Below, piece after piece: positions 26,764 to 34,595 of a stretch of 64,000 nucleotides of DNA. The DNA comes from Bog-473 sp963807775 (GTDB lineage Bacteria > Actinomycetota > Acidimicrobiia > Acidimicrobiales > RAAP-2), in NCBI GenBank assembly GCA_963807775.1, contig CAWECY010000015.1, positions 1-64,000 on the forward strand, written 5' to 3'. A program made the position numbers and the translations under genes. Numbering within the stretch: position 1 is the stretch's first letter; each line of letters opens with the position of its first letter. Below the pieces are notes generated by a model. It did no database searches, was not told where the DNA came from, and saw only the letters and a list, made by a program, of their open reading frames with translations.

Positions 26764-27170
26764 CTGATGTGGAACGGCATGTCAAGTGGGACTTCGTAGG
26801 TTCTTTTCGGGCGCGACGAACCAGAGGCTCGTCGCGCGTGTGCTGTCTGGCAGGCGGCGGGGTCCCAACGTCAGGACCTCTGGTGGCCCTGACGTTGGGA
26901 GACGGCTGCTACGTCACCCCGACATTTGACGGTGGAGGTCGAGTGAGAACTCGACCATGCGCCGGGAACGAGTGGAACGACAGTCCGCCACTCTGATGTA
27001 CGCGGATTCTGACCGCAGGTCGGCGATGCGCAGGATGGTGCCCCTCACTAGGAACGCTTCCCGGAAGGTTCCGGGGTCGCATAGTCAGAACGGGGATCTT
27101 CCCTGCTGCGGCGGTGTCCCGGCGCATGGTGAAGTCCTCGCTCATCTTCCTGTCGAGAAGAGGGCGAGCT
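26764..27170 (-). ncRNA. Candidate bridge RNA of the IS1111-type element
   Basis: This is the long 3' non-coding side of the element. It contains a strong hairpin: arms 26863-26875 (TCCCAACGTCAGG) and 26888-26900 (its exact complement) around a 12-base loop. In the second copy (43101-43141) the inner stem changes from TCAGG/CCTGA to TCAAGG/CCTTGA and the loop differs, so pairing is kept while the sequence changes. That supports a structured RNA. The function as bridge RNA is inferred from the known biology of IS1111 elements; strand and ends are not certain. Confidence 0.5.
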
Positions 27171-27187
27171 GGTCGATCTTGGTCATC

Positions 27188-28291
27188 TCACGCGGCCATC
27201 TCGGCCCACAGATAGCCGGTGAGTTGGCGGGCAATGGCGGTGGCCACGACGTTGCGAGAGCTCTTGCGTTCGGCCAGCCGTCTGAACTTGCCGCAAAGTT
27301 GCAGCTGGGCCGTCCAGGCTCGAGCGATGGTCTCGGGGCTGCAATGTTCCTGGCGCTTTTTGATCCGTGGCCCGACCGCCGGCCGATGTTGGTAGGACCA
27401 GGCTGATTCGACCAGCTGGCTCCGCAGGTGAGTGTTCCCCGCCTTGGTGATGGAGCCTCTCGAGATCCGATTCCCGCTTGAGTACTCAGAGGGAACAAGC
27501 CCGCAAAAGCCCATGAGCGAGGTGGCTCGGGGAAATCGCCGCCAGTCGCAGACTTCGGCCGACAAGGTCAGGGCGCCGAGCTCGGTGATGCCGCGATAGG
27601 CGCTCAACCTGGCCACCGCTTCGGCGAAGGGACCTTTGGTCAGGTAGATCTTGAGGTCGGACTCGACGGCGGCCAGATGGGCATCGAATCCGGTCACGAT
27701 GGCGCGGTAGTGCGAATAGGTCTGGGCCAGCGCGGCGTCGTCGAAGTGCACCTGGCGGAGCCAGGCGTCGTGCGTCAGTGTCCACTGCACACCGCCTCGA
27801 TAGACCTCGCCGTGGCGCAACAAGAACTTGGAGAGACGGTGCCGGCACCGGGTGCGGTCGATGACCAGATCGGCTCGGGTGCGAGCCAGGTCGCGAATCG
27901 CCTCTTCTCCCGGAGAGGGAATGTGCACCGAGGTCAGCTCCCCGGCCCGGTAAAGCTGGACGAGGCGACGGGCATCCCTCTTGTCGGTCTTGATCTTGGC
28001 TCCCGGTGTCACCGGGATCAGCGAAGGGGCAATCACCTCTGTGGCCACCCCTAATCGCTGCAACAGGCGGGCCAGCTCGTAGCCGGTCGGGCCGGCTTCA
28101 TAACAAAGGCGCACTCGTGCGGGACTCCCCAAAGTGGCCACGAATCGCCGCACGCTGGGCTCGTCGTGGAACCAGCGGTCGACCAATGGCACCTCTGCGC
28201 CGGGAGCCAGCACGGCAGAGGTGATGGAGTCCTTATGGACGTCAAGGCCTACCCAAGAGATCCTCGAGGAGGCAGAATTGGCTATGGACAC
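27188..28291 (-). CDS. IS110/IS1111-family recombinase
   Basis: The GTG at 28291 follows AAGGAG at a good distance, so it is preferred to the ATG at 28339. The 367-residue protein has the DEDD domain (SWVGLDVHKDSITSAVL; Glu in CYEAGPTGYEL; Asp pair in IKTDKRDARRLVQLYRAG) and the C-terminal transposase_20 domain with the Ser region (GITELGALTLSAEVCDWRRF, GLVPSEYSSGNRISRG). It appears complete, so this copy could still be active, unlike the copy at 43433-44548. Confidence 0.92.
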   Translation of the reverse strand: MSIANSASSRISWVGLDVHKDSITSAVLAPGAEVPLVDRWFHDEPSVRRFVATLGSPARVRLCYEAGPTGYELARLLQRLGVATEVIAPSLIPVTPGAKIKTDKRDARRLVQLYRAGELTSVHIPSPGEEAIRDLARTRADLVIDRTRCRHRLSKFLLRHGEVYRGGVQWTLTHDAWLRQVHFDDAALAQTYSHYRAIVTGFDAHLAAVESDLKIYLTKGPFAEAVARLSAYRGITELGALTLSAEVCDWRRFPRATSLMGFCGLVPSEYSSGNRISRGSITKAGNTHLRSQLVESAWSYQHRPAVGPRIKKRQEHCSPETIARAWTAQLQLCGKFRRLAERKSSRNVVATAIARQLTGYLWAEMAA

Positions 28292-28380
28292 GGTCGGCTC
28301 CTTCCGTATGGTGGCTCGGTCCACGTAGGCCGTGGGCAACCCACGTCATATGCGGAATAGAGCCGGCCGTTCCATTGTCA

Positions 28381-29154
28381 CTAGGTGAGCTTCGAGCCAC
28401 CTCCCTTCTGACGGGCTTCCTTGAGGCGGAATGACTCGCCGGAGGTGGCCACCAAGACGCTGTGGTGCAAGAGCCGGTCGAGCAGGCTGACGGCTGTCGT
28501 GTGCTCTGGAAGGAAGCGTCCCCAGTCCTCGAAGGGCCAGTGCGAGCCGATGCCGAGCGAGCGCCGCTCGTAGGCCGCGGCGACGACGCGGAAGAAGAGC
28601 TGGGCGCCGTTGTCGTCCATCGGGGCGAAGCCGATCTCGTCGATCAGGATCAGATCGGCCTTGAGGATCCCTTCGATCACCCGGCCCACCGAGTTGTCCG
28701 CCAGTCCGCGATAGAGGGTCTCGACGAGGTCGGTGGCGGTGAAGTATCGCACTCGCTGGCCGGCGTCGACGGCCCGATGCCCGAGAGCGACGAGGAGATG
28801 GGACTTGCCCGTGCCCGCCGGGCCGACCAGACAGAGGTTCTCCTTGGCGGCGATCCACTCCAGGCTGACCAGGTAGTCGAAGGTGGCTCGGGCGACCGAC
28901 GACGCGTCCACGTCGAACTCGTCGAGCGTCTTGGTCACCGGGAAGGCGGCGGCGGCCATGCGGGTCCGGGCGTTCGAGGCGTCACGCGAGGCGATCTCGG
29001 CCTCGACCAGGGTGCGCAAGAACTCCTCGGGCTTCCAGCGCTGGGTCTTGGCCACCGTGAGCAGTTCGGGCGAGAGACGACGCATGGCCCCGAGACGCAG
29101 ACGGCGCAGCCCCGCTTCGAGGTCGGCCGGTAGTGGCGGAGGGGTCGTGCTCAT
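28381..29154 (-). CDS. istB: IS21 helper ATPase IstB
   Basis: This 257-residue AAA+ protein has Walker A (LVGPAGTGKSHLLVALG, near residue 110), Walker B (ADLILIDEIGFAPMD) and the C-terminal DRLLHHSVLVATSGESFRLK motif of IstB. The start overlaps the istA stop by four bases. The IS1111-type element is inserted directly at its stop codon without changing the protein. It loads the IstA transposase on target DNA, but its IstA partner here is broken. Confidence 0.93.
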   Translation of the reverse strand: MSTTPPPLPADLEAGLRRLRLGAMRRLSPELLTVAKTQRWKPEEFLRTLVEAEIASRDASNARTRMAAAAFPVTKTLDEFDVDASSVARATFDYLVSLEWIAAKENLCLVGPAGTGKSHLLVALGHRAVDAGQRVRYFTATDLVETLYRGLADNSVGRVIEGILKADLILIDEIGFAPMDDNGAQLFFRVVAAAYERRSLGIGSHWPFEDWGRFLPEHTTAVSLLDRLLHHSVLVATSGESFRLKEARQKGGGSKLT

Positions 29155-29544
29155 GACTCGGTCCCGATGGCGTAGTCGCCGAGCGAGCGCACCGCGACGG
29201 CGGGCAGGTCGACGATGAGCGCGTCACCGGGCTGGCGCGGTCGCGCCACGCCGGTGCCGGCGGCGAGGATGGAGCGCACGTCGTGAGAGCGGAAGCGCCC
29301 GAACTCGACGGCGCGCTCTATGGCGGCGATGAGAGCGACCCGGCCGTGGGCCGCCTCCATGGCGCACAGCTCGACGAGGTCGGCCGCCAGCGTGGTCGAC
29401 CCCCGCGCGGCGGCCGCCTTGATGAAGTCCTCGGCCGCCGGCCCGAGGGCCACGAACGCCTTCTCGGCGGCCGTCTTGGGCCGCACCGCCCGAGCGGGCA
29501 AGGGCCGCGCTCCGCCGTAGTGCTCGTCACAGATGGCCGTCTCA

Positions 29545-30577
29545 GAACGTGTTTGGTAACCCGTGTCACGGCGGAGCCCAGGGGCGCCGACCTGGTGGGC
29601 GTGCAAGGCGATTGAGCATCAGTCCGATCATCGCCCACTTGACGAACGCCTCGTGCGTCTCGGGCAGCCGCTCGTAGTCGCGCACCAGTCGGCGCCAGCG
29701 CATGAGCCAGGCCAACGTGCGCTCGACCACCCAGCGCCGAGGCAGGACGGCAAAGCCGCGCTGGTCCTTGGGCTTGGAGACGATCTCGACGGTCATCTTC
29801 CAGTAGCGCCGGGCCCGCACGACGAGTCGACCGGCATAGCCACCGTCGGCGAAGACGTGGCGCAGCCGGGGATACCAGCCATGGGCCAGCTTTAGCGCGT
29901 CGACTCCTCCGTCGCGGTCTTGCACCGAGGCCGCAGTCACCATCACGACGAGCAACAACCCGAGCGTGTCGGTCACGATATGGCGCTTTCTTCCCTGCAC
30001 TCGCTTCCCGGCGTCATAACCGCGAGTGTCCTTTCCGACGGTGTCGGCCCCACGCAGGGACTGCGAATCGACGATCCCCGCACTCGGTTCGGCCTTCCTC
30101 TTGGTGCCGTCGGGCTTCTCGGTCCTCTTGCGCAGCTCCTCGCGCAAGGTGTCGTGGATGAGATCGAGCGTCCCGTCGTCGCGCCAGTCGACGAAGTAGC
30201 CGTAGACGGTGCGCCAATGCGGGAGATCCTTGGGCAGCATGCGCCAAGCACACCCGGCGCGCGTCAGGTACAAGATGGCATTGACGATCTCGCGCTTGGG
30301 ATACAACGGAGGCCGTCCGCCGGGAGCCACCGGCACCGTGTCGGGCAACATAGGCTCCACCAACGCCCACTGACGATCGGTCAGATCGGTCGGATATCTG
30401 CGGCCCGGCGCCACGCACACCAGTGCAGCGCAATCGAGAGTAAATCGCGAGCACCGCGCGCTACCAAACGCGCTGGTCACGCGCGATTTTGAAAACTTCT
30501 CCTCACAAGTGCTATCGACGACAGCGAGCTACGTCTTCAGCTGCTCCCATGTCGGCACCTGGTTTCCAAACACGTAC
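29545..30577 (-). mobile_element. IS5-family element
   Basis: The ends form an inverted repeat (left ACGTGTTTGGTAACCCGTGT, right inverse ACGTGTTTGGAAACCAGGTG) and are flanked by a 3-bp duplication TCA (29542-29544 and 30578-30580), matching the TNA preference of the IS1031 group. Total length is 1033 bp. It interrupts istA of the second IS21 element. Its single gene looks intact. Confidence 0.88.
29566..30480 (-). CDS. IS5-family transposase
   Basis: The 304-residue DDE transposase has an N-terminal DUF4096-type domain (PTDLTDRQWALVEPMLPD, then GRPPLYPKREIVNAILYLTR), the first Asp in AGIVDSQSLRGADTVG, the second in HVFADGGYAGRLV and Glu in RRWVVERTLAWLMRWRR. The true start may be a GTG near residue 22, just before APGRRYPTDL, because the first 20 residues are poorly conserved in character. 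It appears functional. Confidence 0.92.
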   Translation of the reverse strand: MTSAFGSARCSRFTLDCAALVCVAPGRRYPTDLTDRQWALVEPMLPDTVPVAPGGRPPLYPKREIVNAILYLTRAGCAWRMLPKDLPHWRTVYGYFVDWRDDGTLDLIHDTLREELRKRTEKPDGTKRKAEPSAGIVDSQSLRGADTVGKDTRGYDAGKRVQGRKRHIVTDTLGLLLVVMVTAASVQDRDGGVDALKLAHGWYPRLRHVFADGGYAGRLVVRARRYWKMTVEIVSKPKDQRGFAVLPRRWVVERTLAWLMRWRRLVRDYERLPETHEAFVKWAMIGLMLNRLARPPGRRPWAPP

Positions 30578-32352
30578 TCACCAGGGGCGACGAGTCGGTG
30601 CTCGGCGATGATCTCGCCCAAGAACACGGCCATCACCACCCCGTCGGCCACGCGGAGCTCGACGGTGCGCCCGATGTGGGCCGTCGGCACCGAATAGCGG
30701 GCCGAACCGAAGCGCACACAGCTGAGGCGGTCGACCTTGCGCAGCACCACGTGGCCGATGCGGGCCCGCAGCGCCGGCAGCTGGCCCAGCAAGGGACGCT
30801 CGATCTCGAGACGCTCGGCTGGGATCGCGGCGATCTCTGAATGCACCTGTGCGTTCACCTCGGCACACCAGGCCCGACCCTTGGCGTTGGCGTGCACCAG
30901 GTCGGCCATGCTGAGCTCGTCTGGGATCATGAGGTCGGACTTCACGTAGCCGACCAGGTGCTCGACCAGGCCCTTGGACTCGGGGTCCGCCCCGCAGCAG
31001 AAGTCAGGGCGCGTCCGTAGTGGGTGACGAAGCGCACGTAGTCCGGCGTCGGGACCGCGAGCCCGGCCACCGTGGCGCCCTTCAGACAACCCATGCGATC
31101 GGTCAGCAGGGTTTTCGGCACCGCCCCGATCGTCTCCATGCACTCGGCCAACGCCGCCATGGTGGCCTGCGCCCCGAGATTGTCGGAGAAGGAGACGAAG
31201 CGGAATCGGCTCCAGGCCAGCACGGCACAGAACACGTAGAGCGGGCCGATCTGGCCCCAGTCGAAGACCAGCACGTCGCCCGGTGCCCACACCCCGGGCC
31301 GACGGCCCCGGTGATGGTTCATGCGCCACTTGGCCTTGGCCTCGGCCACCGCCCGGCGCAGGTTGCGCGCCGAGCCGGAATAGCCGGCCGCTCGGACCAC
31401 CGGCAGCAGCCGCTTGGCTGTGATCCGCCCGTCGGTGCGTTCGACCCGCTCGGCGATGATGGCGCCGACGTCGTCGTAGTTGTGGGCAACGGCCTCGTCG
31501 GCTCCCGAGCCACCTCGGCGGCCCGGGCCTTGGCCACCGCCCGCTTGACCGTCTTGTCGGTGGTGCCGCAGATAGCGGCCGCCCCTCGATACGAGCCCAC
31601 CTCTTGGTAGGCGGCATTCATGTCCATTCGTTCCCTCGCTGATTTCATGGAGGTATCCCCTCGGTCGGTGCGGCGGTTGGCTAGCACCGCCACCGTGACC
31701 GGCCGGGGGGACCCTCATGTGGATGCTTCAGCGAGGGGTGCGGACTTCTCGTGGCCAAAAACGGGGACTTCTCGTGGCCATCAGTGCGGACTTTTCATGG
31801 CCATAAGTGCGGACTTTGTCGTGGCCACGGACACCGAGCGACGTCGGCGAGGCACGCACGCTGCTGCGCAAGGCGATCGTCGGCTGTCGGGGCGACGAGG
31901 TTCCCGAGATCCACTCGCTCGGTGACACCCTCGAGCGCTGGTCCGGCGAGATCCTCAACCATCACCGCACAGGTGCCTCGAACGGGCCAACCGAAGGCGT
32001 GAACCTGTGCGTGAAGAGGATCAAGCGCGCCGGCAGCGGCTTCTCGTGCTTCGAGCACTACCGCCTCCTCGTTCTCCTCCACGCAGTGGGAGTCACGTGG
32101 CCCAGACGTCCGTCACCGCCTCGGATCAGAACCCGCGCTCCCTACTCCAACGTGTAGAGCCGCTTTTGTTCGGACGATTCCTGGGCGTTAACTCGCGACT
32201 TTTCTCCTAGGTCGTTTCGTTGAAGGTAATCCCCGCATTCGCCCTGTGAAGTTCGAAAAATTTCAGCGACGTGACCAAAACGTCGGGTCGTTGTGTTTAT
32301 CGTGACGCCTTCGCTCCGCTTAGCGTTGGTCGCTGGCTTGCGGCAAAATCCA

Positions 32353-33138
32353 TCAGCGAACGCCTCGCACCAACCGTTCTCGCAGGTAGCCCCAAAGGGT
32401 CGGGTGGGTAAACAGTTGGGAACCTTCACGAAGAGCTTCTTCGGTAGCGAGAAGTGTCTCGCCCTTAATGACCAGATCAATCTGGGACTCCAACTCAGGT
32501 AGCCCCGCTGCCAAATGCAGGTATGGATAGGTGGTGATCGAGTCGTGTGGCGAAGTGTCGAAATAGGCTCTGACCAGGACTGTACCGGTATCAATTCCCT
32601 TGTCAACTAGGTGGATGGTCGTGCCGATCTCCTCGGGTCTCCCTGAGGCGAGCGCCCAGTAGCCGCCATGGACACCCCGATAGAGGGGTGTGATCCCGGC
32701 GTGCAAGTTGATGAACGGGCAGTCCACTGACGCCAGCACGGTCGACGAGATGATCCGAGTCCCGTTCACAACGACCAATACGGGGTCAAGATCTCTTAAC
32801 AGGCCTCTGGTTTCGATCGAATTGACCGAAGATACTCTGTAGGACTCTGCAAAAGGCCGATCGTCCAGACCCGTTTCGCTCAAAATCTCACGCCGCCTCC
32901 AGCGGCCCTTTTGGCGGAGTATCGGCATCAAAACGACCACGAAGAGAACCTGGCCCAGCGCGGTGATCCATCCGAGCCGCCTCGCCCTCCGATGGGCCAT
33001 CGAGACCCGAGACGGTGGGTCTTCAGTGATGACGATCAGGTTCGGCAAAGACTTGTTTAAGTAGTTCGCGACGATGTCGGTGGCATCGTCGCGCCCCGCT
33101 AGCAGCACCACCGGGCGCTCTGCGCTCCTTCCGTTCAC
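32353..33138 (-). CDS. Formyltransferase-family protein
   Basis: The formyl transferase core is clear: VVVNGTRIISSTVL (catalytic Asn), PFINLHAGITPLYRGVHGGY (catalytic His) and LVDKGIDTGTVLVRAY (catalytic Asp), the N-H-D triad used with 10-formyltetrahydrofolate. The 261-residue length and position beside an epimerase and a 4,6-dehydratase suggest sugar N-formylation in glycan building rather than Met-tRNA formylation. The N-terminal 90 residues include a hydrophobic stretch (LGWITALGQVLFVVVLMPIL). Its downstream neighbour before the ISL3 insertion was the methyltransferase now at 22000-22914. Confidence 0.85.
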   Translation of the reverse strand: MNGRSAERPVVLLAGRDDATDIVANYLNKSLPNLIVITEDPPSRVSMAHRRARRLGWITALGQVLFVVVLMPILRQKGRWRRREILSETGLDDRPFAESYRVSSVNSIETRGLLRDLDPVLVVVNGTRIISSTVLASVDCPFINLHAGITPLYRGVHGGYWALASGRPEEIGTTIHLVDKGIDTGTVLVRAYFDTSPHDSITTYPYLHLAAGLPELESQIDLVIKGETLLATEEALREGSQLFTHPTLWGYLRERLVRGVR

Positions 33139-33161
33139 TTGACGATTCCAGGTGTCGACAA

Positions 33162-34112
33162 TTAAGGATCAATTTCTAACAATTCGGCCTGGAACCATTC
33201 CACGGTAGAGCGAAGCCCCTCCTCGAGTGCCACCGGCTGTATCGCAGGGAAAAGTCCTTTCAGCTTCGTGTCGTCGGCCTGTGAGTCGCGTACATCGCCG
33301 GGTCGCTGGCCCAAGTGATTCCGGTCCAGTGCCCTCCCCAACACTTTCTCGAGGAGGCCGATGAGATCGAGGAGCGAGACCCGAGATCCGAAGGCCAGGT
33401 TGACTGGTTCTGTGTCGGTGACCGTGCGGCGCACGCTGTCTGTCAAAACAGCCGTCACGCTGTCTACGAAGGTGAAGTCACGACTTTGACCTCCATCGCC
33501 GTGGACGGGTAGCGGCTTTTCCCGCAGGGCCGAATCAACGAAGGCGGGGACCACGGCGGCGTATTCATGGTCTGCGGACTGCAGCGGTCCGAAGACGTTG
33601 AAGAACCGGAACGCCAGGACCGGCAGATCGAAGCAGCGACCGTAGGCCAGGGTGTAGGACTCCGCCGCCAGTTTGCTGGCCGCATACGGACTCGCCGGCA
33701 TTGCGACATTGTCCTCTCGCTTGGGCAGGGTTGGGTTCGCTCCATAGACCGATGAAGACGATGCCACGACGACTTGGGGTTTCCCGGCCCGGCGCGCCGC
33801 TTCCAGAACCTCCAAGGTGCCTGTTGCGTTGACGAGATGGCTCGCCATCGGGTTAGCCATGGATAGGGGGACCGACGGCCGGGCCGCCAAATGGACCACA
33901 GCCTCAGCCCCTTGAAAGGCGTCGTCAAGGAGCGGAGATTCGAGAATCGACCCGACAACAAGCTCGACGTCATCGATCGCGTCAAGATTCTCTCGTCGCC
34001 CGCTCGATAGGTCATCGATGACAACCAGACGGTCGACGAACGACTGGTTTCTCAGGGTTCTGCACAGGTTGGCTCCGATGAACCCGGCTCCACCGGTGAC
34101 GACGACGTTCAT
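33162..34112 (-). CDS. NAD-dependent epimerase/dehydratase (extended SDR)
   Basis: The ATG at 34112 (MNVVVTGGAGFIGANLCRTL) is preferred to the one at 34181 because it starts exactly at the Rossmann fold. The protein is 316 residues, normal for UDP-hexose epimerases. Motifs: TGGAGFIG, Ser in VVASSSSVYGAN, catalytic SPYAASKLAAESY and RFFNVFGPLQ. It is closest in style to UDP-GlcNAc/GalNAc 4-epimerases of polysaccharide clusters (WbpP-like), but the sugar cannot be told. The gap to the formyltransferase gene is 23 bases, so they form an operon. Confidence 0.88.
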   Translation of the reverse strand: MNVVVTGGAGFIGANLCRTLRNQSFVDRLVVIDDLSSGRRENLDAIDDVELVVGSILESPLLDDAFQGAEAVVHLAARPSVPLSMANPMASHLVNATGTLEVLEAARRAGKPQVVVASSSSVYGANPTLPKREDNVAMPASPYAASKLAAESYTLAYGRCFDLPVLAFRFFNVFGPLQSADHEYAAVVPAFVDSALREKPLPVHGDGGQSRDFTFVDSVTAVLTDSVRRTVTDTEPVNLAFGSRVSLLDLIGLLEKVLGRALDRNHLGQRPGDVRDSQADDTKLKGLFPAIQPVALEEGLRSTVEWFQAELLEIDP

Positions 34113-34595
34113 CGACAGAGTCCGCTCGAGAGAAATTTCAACGTGGGCGCGCCAAGGAGAGGGCGCGAGGCTCGTATACACCGCTGAATTACAGTTGATT
34201 GGCGGTCAGGCTGTCCAGTCGATTGCGCGTGTCGAAGACACGAGGGCGTGATCCCTGTCTAATCGGGGTGTCGAAAACGTCGCGGTCGGATCACCACGAA
34301 GACGGCTCCGCTGCCTGGGTCTCTTGAGGGGTGGGACCTCAATCACCACGATATCGAAACCAACGAGCCGGAGGGGTCGCTGATGGGTTCGTAGCGGCCG
34401 GTAGCGAGAGCTGCGAGAAGTCGATCGTCGAAGTGTCGTCGATCTAGGAGCTACCCATGGCCGAACGTTTGACCTTCGCCGCGTCCATATTGAACCCGAC
34501 CGTATCGAACCCGGCTTCGACGCATTGCACTGCAACCGGCAGACCGACGTACCGCCTGACCTACGACGACGACTAGGTTCGGTCGTTCCCCTGAC
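34113..34595. other. Intergenic stretch with one small ORF
   Basis: There is no convincing gene between the epimerase and the dehydratase. On the plus strand an ATG at 34457 after TAGGAGCTACCC opens a 39-codon frame to 34576 (MAERLTFAASILNPTVSNPA, ending TYDDD) with a fair ribosome binding site. It could be a real small gene or the relic of one. The rest shows no recognised motif. The epimerase operon may have its own promoter here. Confidence 0.3.

Larger units (their letters stand above)
26764..28383 (-). mobile_element. IS110-family element, IS1111-type layout, intact copy
   Basis: The borders come from comparison with the decayed copy at 43002-44638: both start TGATGTGGAACGGCATG and end CCGTTCCATTGTCACTA. 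The transposase is on the minus strand, with about 45 bases before it and about 420 after it, the IS1111-group arrangement in which the non-coding RNA follows the gene. The empty site reads CCTGACTAGGTGAGC, at the stop codon of istB. The insertion leaves that stop (TAG) unchanged. Confidence 0.88.
29151..31648 (-). pseudogene. istA: IS21 transposase IstA, interrupted by IS5 and frameshifted
   Basis: The start is at 31648 (MKSARERMDMNAAYQEVGSY), with helix-turn-helix AAICGTTDKTVKRAV. Frameshifts near 31500 and near 31010 separate this from the core (RMNHHRGRRPGVWAPGDVLV, first Asp in VFDWGQIG; LTDRMGCLKGATVAG) and from the part with DPESKGLVEHLVGYVKSDLM. IS5 lies after LVAPGE. Past it the frame resumes as TAICDEHYGGARPLPARAV to the end at 29151. 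Removing IS5 restores the join exactly. The gene has at least three lesions and is inactive. Confidence 0.85.
26693..31833 (-). mobile_element. IS21-family element holding IS1111-type and IS5 guests
   Basis: The ends begin TGTCCGTGGCCA on both sides (left at 26693, right inverse ending 31833) and are flanked by a 5-bp duplication CCGAG (26688-26692 and 31834-31838). Near the right end are four repeats of a GGACTT-x4-TGGCCA type unit (31738-31826), as expected of IS21 ends. istA and istB read leftwards. The guests are at 26764-28383 (after istB) and 29545-30577 (inside istA). It differs from the IS21 element at 6475-12844 in sequence and ends. Confidence 0.92.
22984..32155 (+). pseudogene. ISL3 transposase in three pieces
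   Basis: Piece 1 (22984-23366): EALLGLSEFKVLAVAEFPDE and RRWRCADDDCDAKTWTEE, the N-terminal zinc-binding region. Piece 2 (26201-26687): AIVRHGTPLVEDPERVGYG, then, after a deletion that removes the first part of the catalytic domain, IEVVATDLAESYRRAM, RVQNETLGHRGREGDPLYRI and KESVRDIYLTE. Piece 3 (31839-32155): the DDE C-terminus HRTGASNGPTEGVNLCVKRI and KRAGSGFSCFEHYRLLVLLH. The breaks coincide with the borders of the IS3 and IS21 guests. The gene is inactive. Confidence 0.88.
22931..32161 (+). mobile_element. ISL3-family element carrying four more elements
   Basis: The terminal inverted repeats start GGCTCTTCGCGTCTGAGTAG (22931) and, on the other strand at 32161, GGCTCTACACGTTGGAGTAG. They are flanked by an exact 8-bp duplication GCTTTTGT (22923-22930 and 32162-32169), the size expected for ISL3. 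Guests are an IS3 element (23367-26200, itself split by an IS110) and an IS21 element (26693-31833, itself holding an IS1111-type and an IS5 element). The host transposase is also shortened by an internal deletion. Confidence 0.93.
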
